Source: an uncultured Prevotellaceae bacterium (GTDB taxonomy: Bacteria > Bacteroidota > Bacteroidia > Bacteroidales > Bacteroidaceae). From it: a stretch of DNA of 64,000 nt. The notes beneath the pieces are model-generated. The model was not told where the DNA came from, did no database searches, and worked only from the letters and a program-made list of their open reading frames with translations. The stretch lies in NCBI GenBank assembly GCA_946415365.1, contig CAMKSE010000002.1, positions 248,001 through 312,000 on the forward strand, read 5' to 3'. Below, in pieces: positions 9,309 through 20,406 of this stretch. The position numbers and the translations under genes were made by a program. Every line of letters starts with the position of its first letter. Position 1 is the stretch's first letter.

Positions 9309-10082
9309 TCAGTGTTCCTCCTTGTCCAACACTAACTGCCGCATATTTTTCAGCAGGTCGCTGGCAAAGATGAAGTCGGTGAGGCGCGTGTTGTCGGAGT
9401 GCATGATCTGATTGCTCACACCTTGCCACTCCTTGTGGCCTTCATAGATGAAGATGATGTTCTCACCGATACCCATGACGGAGTTCATGTCGTGGGTATT
9501 GATAATAGTGGTGATGCCAAACTCTTTGGTAATGCCCTGCAGCAAGCCGTCGATGACGAGCGACGTCTTGGGATCGAGGCCGGAGTTGGGCTCATCGCAA
9601 AACAGGTACTTGGGGTTGAGGGCGATGGCACGGGCAATGGCCACGCGCTTCTGCATGCCGCCGCTGATCTCGCCGGGGAACTTCTCGTCGGCATCTCTGC
9701 TGAGGTTCACACGGTCGAGGCAGTCCTTGGCTCTGCGGATACGCTCACGCAGATTCATCGTCGAGAACATGTCGAGGGGGAACATCACATTCTCCAGCAC
9801 CGTCATCGAGTCGAAGAGGGCGGCACTCTGGAAGATCATGCCCATCTCACGGCGCATCATCACTTTCTCGTGCTTCGAGAGTCCAACGAAGTCGCGCCCG
9901 TCGTAAAGCACCTGACCACTGGTGGGATCGAGCAGGCCCACAAGATTCTTCATCAGCACGGTCTTACCCGAGCCGCTCTGCCCGATGATGAGGTTGGTCT
10001 TGCCATCCTCGAACACCGTAGAGATGTCTTTCAGCACCTCCTTGTCCTCAAAGGACTTACACAGATTCCTGACTTCTATCAT
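9309..10082 (-). CDS. mlaF: ABC transporter ATPase of the Mla phospholipid-transport type
   Basis: A 257-residue cytoplasmic ATPase partner of the MlaE-type permease, which keeps outer-membrane lipid asymmetry in Gram-negative bacteria. Walker A GQSGSGKT is near residue 34, the signature is ISGGMQKRVAIARAI, and Walker B is YLFCDEPNSGLDP, the Mkl/MlaF form. Its ATG overlaps the mlaE stop (ATGA), so the two are translated as a coupled pair. No MlaD-like substrate-binding gene follows; it must be elsewhere if present. It converges on the tRNA-Gln terminator. Confidence 0.93.
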   Translation of the reverse strand: MIEVRNLCKSFEDKEVLKDISTVFEDGKTNLIIGQSGSGKTVLMKNLVGLLDPTSGQVLYDGRDFVGLSKHEKVMMRREMGMIFQSAALFDSMTVLENVMFPLDMFSTMNLRERIRRAKDCLDRVNLSRDADEKFPGEISGGMQKRVAIARAIALNPKYLFCDEPNSGLDPKTSLVIDGLLQGITKEFGITTIINTHDMNSVMGIGENIIFIYEGHKEWQGVSNQIMHSDNTRLTDFIFASDLLKNMRQLVLDKEEH

Positions 10083-10825
10083 GATAGCAGTTGGGTTAGG
10101 AATACATCACTGAAGAGAATGAGCACGCTGGAGGAAACGACGGCATCGGTGGATGACTTGCCCACGTTGACGCTGCCTCCCTCGACGGTATAGCCGCAGA
10201 AAGCGGGCACGCTGGAGATGATAAAGGCGAAAAACTGGCTCTTGATAATCGACATCCACATAAACCAGGGCTTGAAATCATGCTGCAGACCAAGGGTGAG
10301 GTCATCGGGCGGCAACACATGGCCGATGTAGGCCGTAGCGTAGGCACCGAGGATGCCTGTGGCGGAGGAGAAAATCACGAGGAACGGCATGATGGTGAGC
10401 ATGCCCATGATCTTCGGCAGTATGAGGTACGAGGCGGAGTTGACGCCCATGATCTCCAGGGCATCGATCTGCTGCGTCACGCGCATCGTGCCGATCTCGG
10501 AGGCGATGTTGGAGCCCACCTTACCGGCCAGGATCAGACACATGATGGAGCTGGAGAACTCGAGCAGCAGGATCTCTCGGGTGGTATAGCCGGAAACCCA
10601 ACGGGGCATCCACGGACTCTGGATGTTCAGCTTCATCTGGATGCAGATGACGGCTCCGATGAAGAACGAGATGAGTAATACGATACCGATGGAGTTGACG
10701 CCAAGCTGGGCCATCTCCTTCACGTACTGTTTCATGAACATGCGCATGCGCTCAGGCACGGAGAACACACGCCCCATGAGCATCAAGTAACGTCCGAATA
10801 TGGTCAGATATCTATGGATTAACAT
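10079..10825 (-). CDS. mlaE: MlaE-family permease
   Basis: A 248-residue inner-membrane permease of the YrbE/MlaE family that pairs with the downstream ATPase in phospholipid trafficking. It has several TM helices and the family stretches GAVICIQMKLNIQSPW, VGSNIASEIGTMRVTQQIDA and GYTVEGGSVNVGKSSTDAV. I place the start at the ATG giving MLIHRYLTIFGRY. Longer in-frame codons lie inside the upstream protease gene. It overlaps the end of that gene by 14 bases. Confidence 0.93.
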   Translation of the reverse strand: MLIHRYLTIFGRYLMLMGRVFSVPERMRMFMKQYVKEMAQLGVNSIGIVLLISFFIGAVICIQMKLNIQSPWMPRWVSGYTTREILLLEFSSSIMCLILAGKVGSNIASEIGTMRVTQQIDALEIMGVNSASYLILPKIMGMLTIMPFLVIFSSATGILGAYATAYIGHVLPPDDLTLGLQHDFKPWFMWMSIIKSQFFAFIISSVPAFCGYTVEGGSVNVGKSSTDAVVSSSVLILFSDVFLTQLLS

Positions 10826-12053
10826 ATGCGTAGGTTTTGTAATACCACTGGAACTTCTTAATGTCCTCATTGTACTTGGCATAGTAGGACGTAGGCGATT
10901 CCTGAGGCACGAACATCGACACACCGTGGAACTTCTCTTCGGTCACGGTGAAGTCACTATAGTAGCGATACCACGACTTGTTGGTCTCCCATGACTTCGA
11001 TATGTGCTTGACAACCACAGCATTGTCAAGTGCCTCGCGCCACTGACGGTAGTCTGCGTCGGACACCTTGCTGCGCACGTAGTCGCCGGCGTCGAAGAAG
11101 ATGTTGTATGACGGGTTGAAGTCATAATATTTGCTGCCATCATAATAATAATGGATGGTGCTGTCTTTGACGGCATAGCCCTCAGGCAGGGCGGCGATGG
11201 TCTTCAGCACGTCGCGCGTGGCTGTGGCCACGGCCTCCATCTTGCTACTTTCGACTGCCGAGAGTGGCAGGTAGTTGGGATAGGCCTCACTATATCTCTC
11301 GATGATGGCAGAGACGAAGCCATCGATGATGGAACTGGTACTGGAGTTGTGTTTGAACATGGCGGGAACGACGGTATTGTATGGTGCGCCCAGATCGGGG
11401 ATTTCCGCAGGAGAGCCAATAACATAATCCGTCACGTTGCGCAGTTCGTAGATTGATTCCAAGCACATGAAGTTGCAGCAGTCCGCGAAGATGAACAATT
11501 GTTTTGGCATCTGCTCCAGCACCTTGCGGATGGTGGGGATGTTCAGCCAGAAGCCGGAGTCGCTGTTCGAGTAGTTGCGGCCGTTGTCAACACCGTAGCC
11601 ACGGGAGTAGGCGATGGAGTCCTGCATGGTCCAGCCTCCGGCGTGCCCCCAGAGCACCAGACCGTAGCCGTCGGTGGCGGGATAGCGACTGTAGGCGTAG
11701 CGGAGGACCTGCTCGAAGATCTTCGGGTCGCTGGAGAACTCATCTTTTGCGCTGATGCCCATGTCGTCGATAGATACAGAGTCAGTGATCAGACCGTTTT
11801 TGATACGGCACAGCCAAGGCAGTTCACCGGTCTTGGCACGGTCGAACCATACGATCAGATTGTCCTGTTCTTCCATCAGTTTCGAACCTTCAACCATCTC
11901 GTTGAAGTCCGTGAGGGAACAAGAAGACAAGCTGTTTTCTGCCGACATATAGACAACAACCGTCCGGACCGGCTTCGGCACTTCCGGATCGTCATCCTTA
12001 TGGCATGCCGTCAGCAAGGCCGCGGCAAAGAATAGGGTAATGAGTTTTCTCAT
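10812..12053 (-). CDS. clostripain-family (C11) cysteine peptidase lipoprotein
   Basis: A 413-residue lipoprotein with signal MRKLITLFFAAALLTACHKDDD (lipobox LTAC). The peptidase C11 core is recognisable from VVVYMSAENSLSS, GLVLWGHAGGW (catalytic His) and LFIFADCCNFMCLE (catalytic Cys region). C11 enzymes cut after basic residues. The genomic partner mlaE overlaps its 3' end, so a surface or periplasmic role linked to envelope maintenance is possible, though this is only inference from position. It starts 31 bases downstream of a promoter box and is divergent from lptB. Confidence 0.88.
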   Translation of the reverse strand: MRKLITLFFAAALLTACHKDDDPEVPKPVRTVVVYMSAENSLSSCSLTDFNEMVEGSKLMEEQDNLIVWFDRAKTGELPWLCRIKNGLITDSVSIDDMGISAKDEFSSDPKIFEQVLRYAYSRYPATDGYGLVLWGHAGGWTMQDSIAYSRGYGVDNGRNYSNSDSGFWLNIPTIRKVLEQMPKQLFIFADCCNFMCLESIYELRNVTDYVIGSPAEIPDLGAPYNTVVPAMFKHNSSTSSIIDGFVSAIIERYSEAYPNYLPLSAVESSKMEAVATATRDVLKTIAALPEGYAVKDSTIHYYYDGSKYYDFNPSYNIFFDAGDYVRSKVSDADYRQWREALDNAVVVKHISKSWETNKSWYRYYSDFTVTEEKFHGVSMFVPQESPTSYYAKYNEDIKKFQWYYKTYAYVNP

Positions 12054-12083
12054 TTCTTCTGTCGTTTTGTCATTATGACGTTG

Positions 12084-12091
12084 CAAAGGTA
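12084..12091 (-). promoter_or_regulatory. -7 box (TACCTTTG) for the C11 peptidase operon
   Basis: Minus-strand CGTACCTTTGCAAC lies about 30 bases before the ATG at 12053. Confidence 0.6.
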
Positions 12092-12100
12092 CGAAATAAA

Positions 12101-12128
12101 GTGAAAAGTGAAAAGCGAAAAGTGAATA
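12101..12128. repeat. tandem heptads, unit GTGAAAA (4 copies)
   Basis: Four contiguous 7-bp units (GTGAAAA, GTGAAAA, GCGAAAA, GTGAATA) lie in the divergent intergenic region between the C11 peptidase and lptB. It belongs to a family of unrelated-sequence 7-8 bp tandem repeats seen at other gene junctions here. Confidence 0.75.
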
Positions 12129-12186
12129 ATTTGCTGCAGTCTTATGTTTTTTTGTTATAATTGTTCTCACTTAATCGGATTTTTCG

Positions 12187-12194
12187 TATCTTTG
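12187..12194 (+). promoter_or_regulatory. -7 box (TATCTTTG) for lptB
   Basis: TATCTTTGCACCC is followed after only 8 bases by the lptB ATG, giving a very short leader. Confidence 0.65.
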
Positions 12195-12202
12195 CACCCA
12201 AA

Positions 12203-13009
12203 ATGGAAGAGAATCAGACAAATGAACAGCTGGTGCTACGTACCGAGGGACTCGTGAAGAGGTACGGCAAGCGTACCGTGGTCAACGACGTGAGTTTTGA
12301 GGTTAGGCAGGGCGAGATTGTGGGACTGCTGGGGCCAAATGGTGCCGGTAAGACGACCTCGTTCTATATGACCACAGGTCTGATCGTGCCCAATGGCGGA
12401 CATATCTTCTTAGGCAATGAGGAAGTGACGAAATACCCTGTGTATAAGCGTGCCCGTGCGGGTATCGGCTATCTGGCTCAGGAGGCGAGCGTGTTCCGTA
12501 AGATGAGCGTCGAGGACAATATACTCTCCGTGTTGGAGATGACGGGCAAGCCGCGCGACTACCAACTGAAGAAACTGGAGGAACTGATCAGTGAGTTCCG
12601 GTTGGGAAAGGTACGCAAGAACAAGGGAGACCAGCTCTCGGGCGGTGAGCGCCGAAGGACCGAGATTGCCCGCTGTCTGGCCATCGAACCGAAGTTCATC
12701 ATGCTCGATGAGCCTTTCGCAGGTGTGGACCCCATCGCCGTGGAGGATATCCAGCAAATCGTGTGGAAGTTAAAATACCGTAACATTGGTATCCTGATCA
12801 CCGACCATAATGTGGACGAGACGCTGACCATTACCGACCGTGCCTATCTGCTGTTCGAGGGACGTATACTGTTCCACGGCTCTCCTGAGGAACTGGCAGC
12901 GAACAAGATCGTGAGAGAGAAATACCTCACGACATCGTTCGTGCTCCGAAAGAAAGACTTCCAACTGCTCGAAGAAGAACGCAAAGCCAAGGAAGAAGCG
13001 GAAGGCTGA
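12203..13009 (+). CDS. lptB: LPS export ABC transporter ATPase
   Basis: A 268-residue ATPase that powers LptFGC extraction of lipopolysaccharide from the inner membrane. Walker A GPNGAGKT, the LptB-typical [21 protein letters not shown], signature [15 protein letters not shown], Walker [14 protein letters not shown] and switch ITDHNV are all present. The C terminus has a charged tail ([14 protein letters not shown]). The ATG at 12203 gives [17 protein letters not shown]; the longer frame would extend upstream of the promoter. Confidence 0.95.
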   Translation: MEENQTNEQLVLRTEGLVKRYGKRTVVNDVSFEVRQGEIVGLLGPNGAGKTTSFYMTTGLIVPNGGHIFLGNEEVTKYPVYKRARAGIGYLAQEASVFRKMSVEDNILSVLEMTGKPRDYQLKKLEELISEFRLGKVRKNKGDQLSGGERRRTEIARCLAIEPKFIMLDEPFAGVDPIAVEDIQQIVWKLKYRNIGILITDHNVDETLTITDRAYLLFEGRILFHGSPEELAANKIVREKYLTTSFVLRKKDFQLLEEERKAKEEAEG

Positions 13010-13037
13010 GTTTTTAGAAACGAATCCTTAATTTTTT

Positions 13038-13065
13038 TTAATTCTTATTTCTTAATTCTTAATTC
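13038..13065. repeat. tandem heptads, unit TTAATTC (4 copies)
   Basis: TTAATTC, TTATTTC, TTAATTC, TTAATTC run without gaps between lptB and the tig promoter. Confidence 0.7.
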
Positions 13066-13079
13066 TGAAAGAATTGATG

Positions 13080-13087
13080 TACCTTTG
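13080..13087 (+). promoter_or_regulatory. -7 box (TACCTTTG) for tig
   Basis: TACCTTTGCACCCC lies 44 bases before the tig ATG and fits the Bacteroidetes consensus. Confidence 0.65.
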
Positions 13088-13131
13088 CACCCCAAAATTT
13101 GCACATATAATATAATAAGGTATATAGAAAG

Positions 13132-14493
13132 ATGAAAATTACATTTGAATGCCCTGATAAGATAAACGGTCTGATGACGATGGTCATTGAGCCCGCCGAC
13201 TATCAGGAGAAGGTAGAGAAGACACTGAAAGACTATCGTAAGAAGGCCCAGGTACCCGGTTTCCGTCCAGGACAGGTACCCATGGGAATGATCAAGCGCC
13301 AGTATGGTACGGCTGTAAAGGTGGAGGAAGTGAACCGCCTCATCAGCGAGAAGCTCTATGGCTATATTCAGGAGAACAAGATCCAGATGCTGGGTGAGCC
13401 GCTGCCGAACGAGGAGAAGCAGAAACCTCAGGATTTTGAGAAGGAGGGTGACTTGGAGTTTGTGTTCGACATCGCCGTGGCTCCCGAGATGAAGGCAGAG
13501 TTGTCAGCCAAGGACAAACTGACCTATTATGACATCAAGGTAGACGACAAACTCGTTGACGACCAGGTTCAGATGTACGCCTCACAGGCAGGTGAGTTCA
13601 AGCCCGCCGAGGTGTTCAGCGGCAATGACACCATCACTGGTGACCTGCGCCAGCTCGACAAGGATGGTAACACCCTTGAGGGTGGCATCACCACCGAAGG
13701 CGCTATGGTTATGCCTGCCTATATTAAGGACGAGGAGCAGCGCAAGCTGTTCGACGGTGCAAAGCCTGGCGATATCATCACCTTCAACCCGAAGAAGGCC
13801 TATCCCAACAACGACGCTGAGGTGGCTGCCCTGCTGAAGGTGCAGAAGGACGACGTAAAGGATCTGGAGGCAGACTTCAGCTATCAGATCACCGAGATCC
13901 GTCATTTCCAGCCCGCAGAGGTTAATCAGGCACTCTTTGACCGTGTGTTCGGTGAGGGTACGGTAAAGGATGAGAAGGAATTCCGCCAGAAGATTGCCGA
14001 GACGTTGAAACCCCAGCTGCAGGGAAACAGCGACTATAAGTTCCTGATGGATCTGCGTGCCTACGTGGAGAAGAAAGTGGGTGACGTGACGTTCCCCGAG
14101 GCTCTGCTGAAGCGCGTGATGATCCAGAATAACAAGGACAAGGGTGCAGACTATGTGGAGAAGAACTTCGAGGGCAGCATCCGTGAGTTGAAGTGGCACT
14201 TGATTAAGGAACAGCTCGTGGCTGCCAATGACATCAAGGTTGAGGAGGACGACTTGAAGGCTATTGCCAAGGATGCCATTCGTCAGCAGTTCGCTCAGTA
14301 TGGTATGTCGAACGTACCCGATGACATCTTGGAAAACTATGCTGCCGAGCAGATGAAGAAGCGTGAGAACGTGGAAGGTTTCGTGGATCGCGCCATCGAC
14401 CAGAAACTCATCGAGAAACTCAAAACAGTGGTCAAACTGACTACAAAAGAGGTCAGTTTGGAGGACTTTAACAAGATGATGCAAGAAAAATAA
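13132..14493 (+). CDS. tig: trigger factor
   Basis: A ribosome-bound chaperone of 453 residues. The N-terminal ribosome-binding signature appears as VPGFRPGQVPMGMIKRQYG (residues 42-60). The middle FKBP-type domain region is divergent, as is common in Bacteroidetes, and a long helical C-terminal domain follows (VTFPEALLKRVMIQNN onward). It lies upstream of clpP and clpX, the usual tig-clpP-clpX order. It has its own promoter and a hairpin with T run after it. Confidence 0.95.
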   Translation: MKITFECPDKINGLMTMVIEPADYQEKVEKTLKDYRKKAQVPGFRPGQVPMGMIKRQYGTAVKVEEVNRLISEKLYGYIQENKIQMLGEPLPNEEKQKPQDFEKEGDLEFVFDIAVAPEMKAELSAKDKLTYYDIKVDDKLVDDQVQMYASQAGEFKPAEVFSGNDTITGDLRQLDKDGNTLEGGITTEGAMVMPAYIKDEEQRKLFDGAKPGDIITFNPKKAYPNNDAEVAALLKVQKDDVKDLEADFSYQITEIRHFQPAEVNQALFDRVFGEGTVKDEKEFRQKIAETLKPQLQGNSDYKFLMDLRAYVEKKVGDVTFPEALLKRVMIQNNKDKGADYVEKNFEGSIRELKWHLIKEQLVAANDIKVEEDDLKAIAKDAIRQQFAQYGMSNVPDDILENYAAEQMKKRENVEGFVDRAIDQKLIEKLKTVVKLTTKEVSLEDFNKMMQEK

Positions 14494-14509
14494 GCATTTT
14501 TAGGAAAAA

Positions 14510-14546
14510 ATAACCCCTATATTTTGGAGGTTATCGACTTTTTTTC
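14510..14546 (+). terminator. probable terminator between tig and clpP
   Basis: ATAACCCC and GGAGGTTAT form an imperfect stem around TATATTTT, followed by a run of eight Ts, just upstream of the clpP promoter box. Confidence 0.55.
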
Positions 14547-14547
14547 T

Positions 14548-14555
14548 TAATTTTG
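14548..14555 (+). promoter_or_regulatory. -7 box (TAATTTTG) for clpP-clpX-recQ
   Basis: TAATTTTGTGTCG lies 72 bases before the clpP ATG and matches TAnnTTTG. Confidence 0.5.
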
Positions 14556-14627
14556 TGTCGCAATCACAAATGAGAAAGGTCGATGACCTCTTTTTTAGCG
14601 ATAATCTATAACGAAACAAGAACGATT

Positions 14628-15299
14628 ATGAACGATAGAAACGATTTTAGAAAGTATGCAGTTCGCCATCTCGGCATGGACGGACTGACCGTTGACGAAG
14701 TGATGAAGGCCCAGGCCCAGTATCTAAACCCTTATATCCTGGAGGAGCGTCAGTTGAACGTGACACAGATGGATGTCTTTTCACGTTTGATGATGGATCG
14801 CATCATCTTCCTCGGTACACAGATTGACGACTACACCGCAAACACCCTTCAGGCGCAGTTGCTCTATCTCGACTCCGTGGACTCTGGCAAGGACATCTCC
14901 ATCTACATCAACTCCCCTGGTGGCAGCGTGACCGCCGGACTGGGTATCTACGACACCATGCAGTTCATCACCAGCGATGTGGCCACTATCTGTACCGGCA
15001 TGGCCGCCTCGATGGGTGCTGTGCTACTTGTGGCAGGTACTGAGGGCAAGCGCTCGGCACTACCCCACAGCCGTGTGATGATCCACCAGCCGCTTGGCGG
15101 CGTACAGGGACAGGCTTCGGATATTGAGATTGAGGCCAAGGAGATCCTGAAGTTCAAGAAGGAATTATATACTATCATCTCCGAGCACTCGCATACCCCA
15201 TACGACAAGGTGTATGCCGACTCCGACCGTAACTACTGGATGACGGCTGAGGAGGCAAAGGCGTATGGCATGATCGACAATGTGCTGAAGAAGAAATGA
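14628..15299 (+). CDS. clpP: ATP-dependent Clp protease proteolytic subunit
   Basis: The serine peptidase that forms the tetradecameric chamber used with ClpX. It has 223 residues. The catalytic triad is visible: Ser128 in GMAASMGA, His153 in [11 protein letters not shown], and Asp198 in YADSDRNYW. The oxyanion stretch YINSPGGSV is at 93-101. The ATG at 14628 ([12 protein letters not shown]) is preferred over an upstream in-frame codon at 14583. Its stop overlaps the clpX start (ATGA). Confidence 0.97.
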   Translation: MNDRNDFRKYAVRHLGMDGLTVDEVMKAQAQYLNPYILEERQLNVTQMDVFSRLMMDRIIFLGTQIDDYTANTLQAQLLYLDSVDSGKDISIYINSPGGSVTAGLGIYDTMQFITSDVATICTGMAASMGAVLLVAGTEGKRSALPHSRVMIHQPLGGVQGQASDIEIEAKEILKFKKELYTIISEHSHTPYDKVYADSDRNYWMTAEEAKAYGMIDNVLKKK

Positions 15300-16516
15300 A
15301 GATGAAGAAAGAATGTAGTTTCTGCGGAAGAAGTGAACGTGAGGTAAGGTTGTTGATTACAGGTATCAACGGCTATATCTGTGAGGACTGCGCACAACAG
15401 GCCTACCATATTGTGCAGGAACACTTGACGGATGTGACGGGAAAAGCCAGTGTGGGTAAGGCCAGGAAGTATAAAGTACCCAAGCCCAAGGAAATCAAGG
15501 ATTATCTTGACCAGTATGTGATTGGTCAGGACGAGGCCAAGCGTTATCTCTCCGTAGCTGTGTACAACCACTATAAGCGTCTGCAACAGCCCAAGGAGGA
15601 TGACGGTGTGGAGATTGAGAAGAGCAACATCATCATGGTGGGCTCCACAGGTACCGGCAAGACGCTGCTGGCCCGTACCATCGCCAAACTGCTCGACGTA
15701 CCATTCACCATTTGCGACGCCACGGTTTTCACTGAGGCAGGCTATGTGGGAGAGGACGTGGAAAGCATCCTCACCCGTCTGCTGCAGGTGGCTGACTATG
15801 ATGTGGAGGCTGCACAGAAAGGCATCGTGTTTATCGACGAGATCGACAAGATAGCCCGTAAAAGCGACAATCCCTCCATCACCCGTGATGTCAGCGGAGA
15901 GGGCGTGCAGCAGGGACTGTTGAAGTTGTTGGAGGGCACCAACGTGAATGTTCCGCCAAAGGGAGGTCGGAAGCATCCTGACCAGGATTATATACATGTG
16001 GATACGCGTAACATACTCTTCATCTGTGGCGGTGCCTTCGATGGTATAGAACGCAAGATCGCCCAACGGCTGAACACCCATGTGGTGGGATATAATTCCG
16101 TTCAGAATGTAAAGAAAATAGACAAAAAAGACCTCATGAAGTATGTGCAGCCTCAGGACCTAAAAGCTTTTGGACTCATTCCCGAGCTGATTGGCCGTTT
16201 GCCTGTGCTCACTTATCTGAACCCACTCGACAAGGCTGCGTTGGAGCAAATTCTTACTGAGCCAAAGAACTCGATTATCAAACAATACAAAAAGCTATTT
16301 GAACTGGACGGCGTGACCCTTGAGTTCACCCCAGAGGCTCTGGAAGTGATAGTAGACAAGGCTGTAGACTACAAATTGGGAGCCCGTGGTCTTCGCTCTA
16401 TCGTAGAGAACGTGATGATGGACTCGATGTATTCGCTGCCTTCACAGAAGGTAAAGAAATTTGAAGTGACGCCCGAATATGTGCGTCAGCAGCTTGAGCA
16501 GTCACACCTTGAGTAA
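15296..16516 (+). CDS. clpX: Clp protease ATP-binding subunit ClpX
   Basis: An AAA+ unfoldase of 406 residues that feeds substrates to ClpP. The C4 zinc-binding domain is at the N terminus (C7-x2-C10, C29-x2-C32). Walker A is GSTGTGKT (116-123) and Walker B is [10 protein letters not shown], with the pore motif GYVGED and sensor region following. Translation is coupled to clpP by an ATGA overlap; a second ATG lies two codons later. RecQ follows after 16 bases. Confidence 0.97.
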   Translation: MKMKKECSFCGRSEREVRLLITGINGYICEDCAQQAYHIVQEHLTDVTGKASVGKARKYKVPKPKEIKDYLDQYVIGQDEAKRYLSVAVYNHYKRLQQPKEDDGVEIEKSNIIMVGSTGTGKTLLARTIAKLLDVPFTICDATVFTEAGYVGEDVESILTRLLQVADYDVEAAQKGIVFIDEIDKIARKSDNPSITRDVSGEGVQQGLLKLLEGTNVNVPPKGGRKHPDQDYIHVDTRNILFICGGAFDGIERKIAQRLNTHVVGYNSVQNVKKIDKKDLMKYVQPQDLKAFGLIPELIGRLPVLTYLNPLDKAALEQILTEPKNSIIKQYKKLFELDGVTLEFTPEALEVIVDKAVDYKLGARGLRSIVENVMMDSMYSLPSQKVKKFEVTPEYVRQQLEQSHLE

Positions 16517-16532
16517 AAAGCCTAATGACTAA

Positions 16533-18719
16533 ATGAATATGGACAAAACGATGAATCTGACTGAAGCCCTGAAGAAATACTTTGGATTTGACAAGTTCAA
16601 GGGAGACCAGGAGCGGATTATCCAAAACCTTTTGGATGGCAACGACACGTTCGTGCTGATGCCGACGGGTGGCGGAAAGTCGCTATGCTATCAGCTGCCC
16701 TCACTGCTGATGGAAGGTACGGCTATAGTGATCTCGCCCCTGATTGCGCTGATGAAGAACCAGGTGGACGTCATCAGCAACCTCAGTGAGCACGAAGGGA
16801 CTGCCCATTACCTGAACTCGTCGCTGAACAAGGCCGCCATAGACCAGGTGAAGGCCGATATACAAGCAGGCATCACCAAACTACTGTATGTGGCTCCAGA
16901 GTCGTTGACGAAAGAGGAAAATGTGGAGTTTCTGAAAACGGTAAAGATCTCGTTCTATGCCGTTGATGAGGCTCACTGTATCTCAGAGTGGGGACATGAC
17001 TTCCGACCTGAATACCGCCGTATCCGTCCGATTGTCAACGAGATAGGCAAGGCTCCAATCATCGCCTTGACTGCCACGGCCACTGACAAGGTGCGCAGTG
17101 ACATCAAGAAGAACCTCAACATGATCGATGCCAAGGAGTTCAAGAGTTCTTTCAACCGTCCGAACCTCTATTATGAGGTACGTCCTAAGACGAAAGATGT
17201 CGACAAGGATATCATCAAGTTCATCAAGCAGCACCCCGGCAAGAGCGGTATTATCTATTGCCTGTCGCGAAAGAAGGTAGAGGAGCTTGCCGCTGTGCTG
17301 CAGGCCAACGATATAAAGGCTGCTGCTTATCATGCCGGTCTTGATTCCAATACCCGTACCCAGACACAGGATGACTTTCTCATGGAGAATATCGACGTGA
17401 TTGTGGCTACCATTGCCTTCGGAATGGGTATTGACAAACCAGATGTACGCTTTGTGATTCACTATGACATCCCCAAGTCACTGGAAGGCTATTATCAGGA
17501 AACAGGACGTGCTGGTCGTGATGGAGGCGAGGGCCTCTGCATAGCTTTCTATTCGAACAAGGATCTCCAGAAACTGGACAAGTTCATGGAGGGCAAGCCT
17601 GTGGCAGAACAGGATATCGGAAGACAGTTGCTCGTGGAGACGGCTGCCTATGCGGAAACCTCGATATGCCGAAGGAAGATGCTGCTGCATTACTTCGGTG
17701 AGGTCTATCCAAAGGATAACTGTGGCAATTGTGACAACTGCCTGCATCCCAAGACAGAGATAGAGGCTCAGGATCAGTTGGTAATAGTCTTAAACGCTAT
17801 CCTTGAAATCAAGGAGAACTTCCGGGCCGACTACGTCATCGATTTCATCACCGGTAAGGAGACTGACGAGATCCTGGCCCATCATCACGATGAGTTTGAG
17901 AATTTTGGTGCTGGTGCTGACGAAGATGAGAAGATTTGGAATCCCGTCATCCGTCAGGCACTGATTGCCGGATATCTGCTGAAGGAAGTGGAGAACTACG
18001 GCCTGCTGAAGGTGACTCCTGCCGGAAAGAAATTCCTCAAATCGCCTCACTCGTTTATGATCGTTAAGGACGTTGAGTTCTCCGAGGATGATGAGACGCC
18101 TGACCATGAGGGTGGAATCGGTGCCCTTGACCCAACGTTGAGTGCTATGCTGCGAGATTTGCGCAAGAAGGTGTCGAAGCGTCTCGGACGACCTCCATAC
18201 GTCATCTTCCAGGATGTCTCGCTGGAGCAGATGGCCACCGATTACCCCGTTACGCTTGAGGAGCTGAAGAATATTCAGGGTGTAGGCGAAGGAAAGGTCA
18301 AGCAGCCGTATGCCAAGGAGTTCGTGGAACTGATCAAGAACTACTGTGAGGAGAACGAGATAGAACGGCAGGTGGACATGAGAGTGCGCACCGTTGCCAA
18401 GAAGTCGATGTTGAAGGTGAAGATTATCCAGAGCATCGACCGTCAGATAGCCCTTGATGATATTGCCGCTGCCCAGGGCATAGAGTTCGAGGAACTGCTC
18501 GACGAGGTGGAGGCTATCGTCTACAGTGGTACTAAACTGAATATAGACTATTTCCTCGACGAGGTGATGGACGAGGATCATGTTGACGATATTTACGACT
18601 ATTTCTGCGAGTCGGATACCGACCGTCTCAGTGTTGCACAGAAGGAACTGGGCGACGAATATTCCGAGGACGAGATCAGACTTGTAAGAATCAAGTTCCT
18701 CTCGGAAATGGCGAACTGA
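16533..18719 (+). CDS. recQ: ATP-dependent DNA helicase RecQ
   Basis: A 3'-5' superfamily 2 helicase of 728 residues. Motifs include MPTGGGKSLCYQLP (Walker A), DEAHCISEWGHDFRPEY (motif II plus aromatic loop), ALTATAT and QETGRAGRDG (motif VI). The RQC zinc cluster is CRRKMLLHYFGE...CGNCDNC, then an HRDC domain (LRKKVSKRLGRPPYVIFQD, about residue 540). The C-terminal extension of about 110 residues is longer than in E. coli RecQ (about 610 aa) but common in Bacteroidetes. It is the third gene of the clpP operon. Confidence 0.96.
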   Translation: MNMDKTMNLTEALKKYFGFDKFKGDQERIIQNLLDGNDTFVLMPTGGGKSLCYQLPSLLMEGTAIVISPLIALMKNQVDVISNLSEHEGTAHYLNSSLNKAAIDQVKADIQAGITKLLYVAPESLTKEENVEFLKTVKISFYAVDEAHCISEWGHDFRPEYRRIRPIVNEIGKAPIIALTATATDKVRSDIKKNLNMIDAKEFKSSFNRPNLYYEVRPKTKDVDKDIIKFIKQHPGKSGIIYCLSRKKVEELAAVLQANDIKAAAYHAGLDSNTRTQTQDDFLMENIDVIVATIAFGMGIDKPDVRFVIHYDIPKSLEGYYQETGRAGRDGGEGLCIAFYSNKDLQKLDKFMEGKPVAEQDIGRQLLVETAAYAETSICRRKMLLHYFGEVYPKDNCGNCDNCLHPKTEIEAQDQLVIVLNAILEIKENFRADYVIDFITGKETDEILAHHHDEFENFGAGADEDEKIWNPVIRQALIAGYLLKEVENYGLLKVTPAGKKFLKSPHSFMIVKDVEFSEDDETPDHEGGIGALDPTLSAMLRDLRKKVSKRLGRPPYVIFQDVSLEQMATDYPVTLEELKNIQGVGEGKVKQPYAKEFVELIKNYCEENEIERQVDMRVRTVAKKSMLKVKIIQSIDRQIALDDIAAAQGIEFEELLDEVEAIVYSGTKLNIDYFLDEVMDEDHVDDIYDYFCESDTDRLSVAQKELGDEYSEDEIRLVRIKFLSEMAN

Positions 18720-18723
18720 TGAA

Positions 18724-20363
<1,640 letters not shown>

Positions 20364-20406
20364 TTTTATAAAACAACGAATTAAACCAATTTCACGAATT
20401 AAGCAG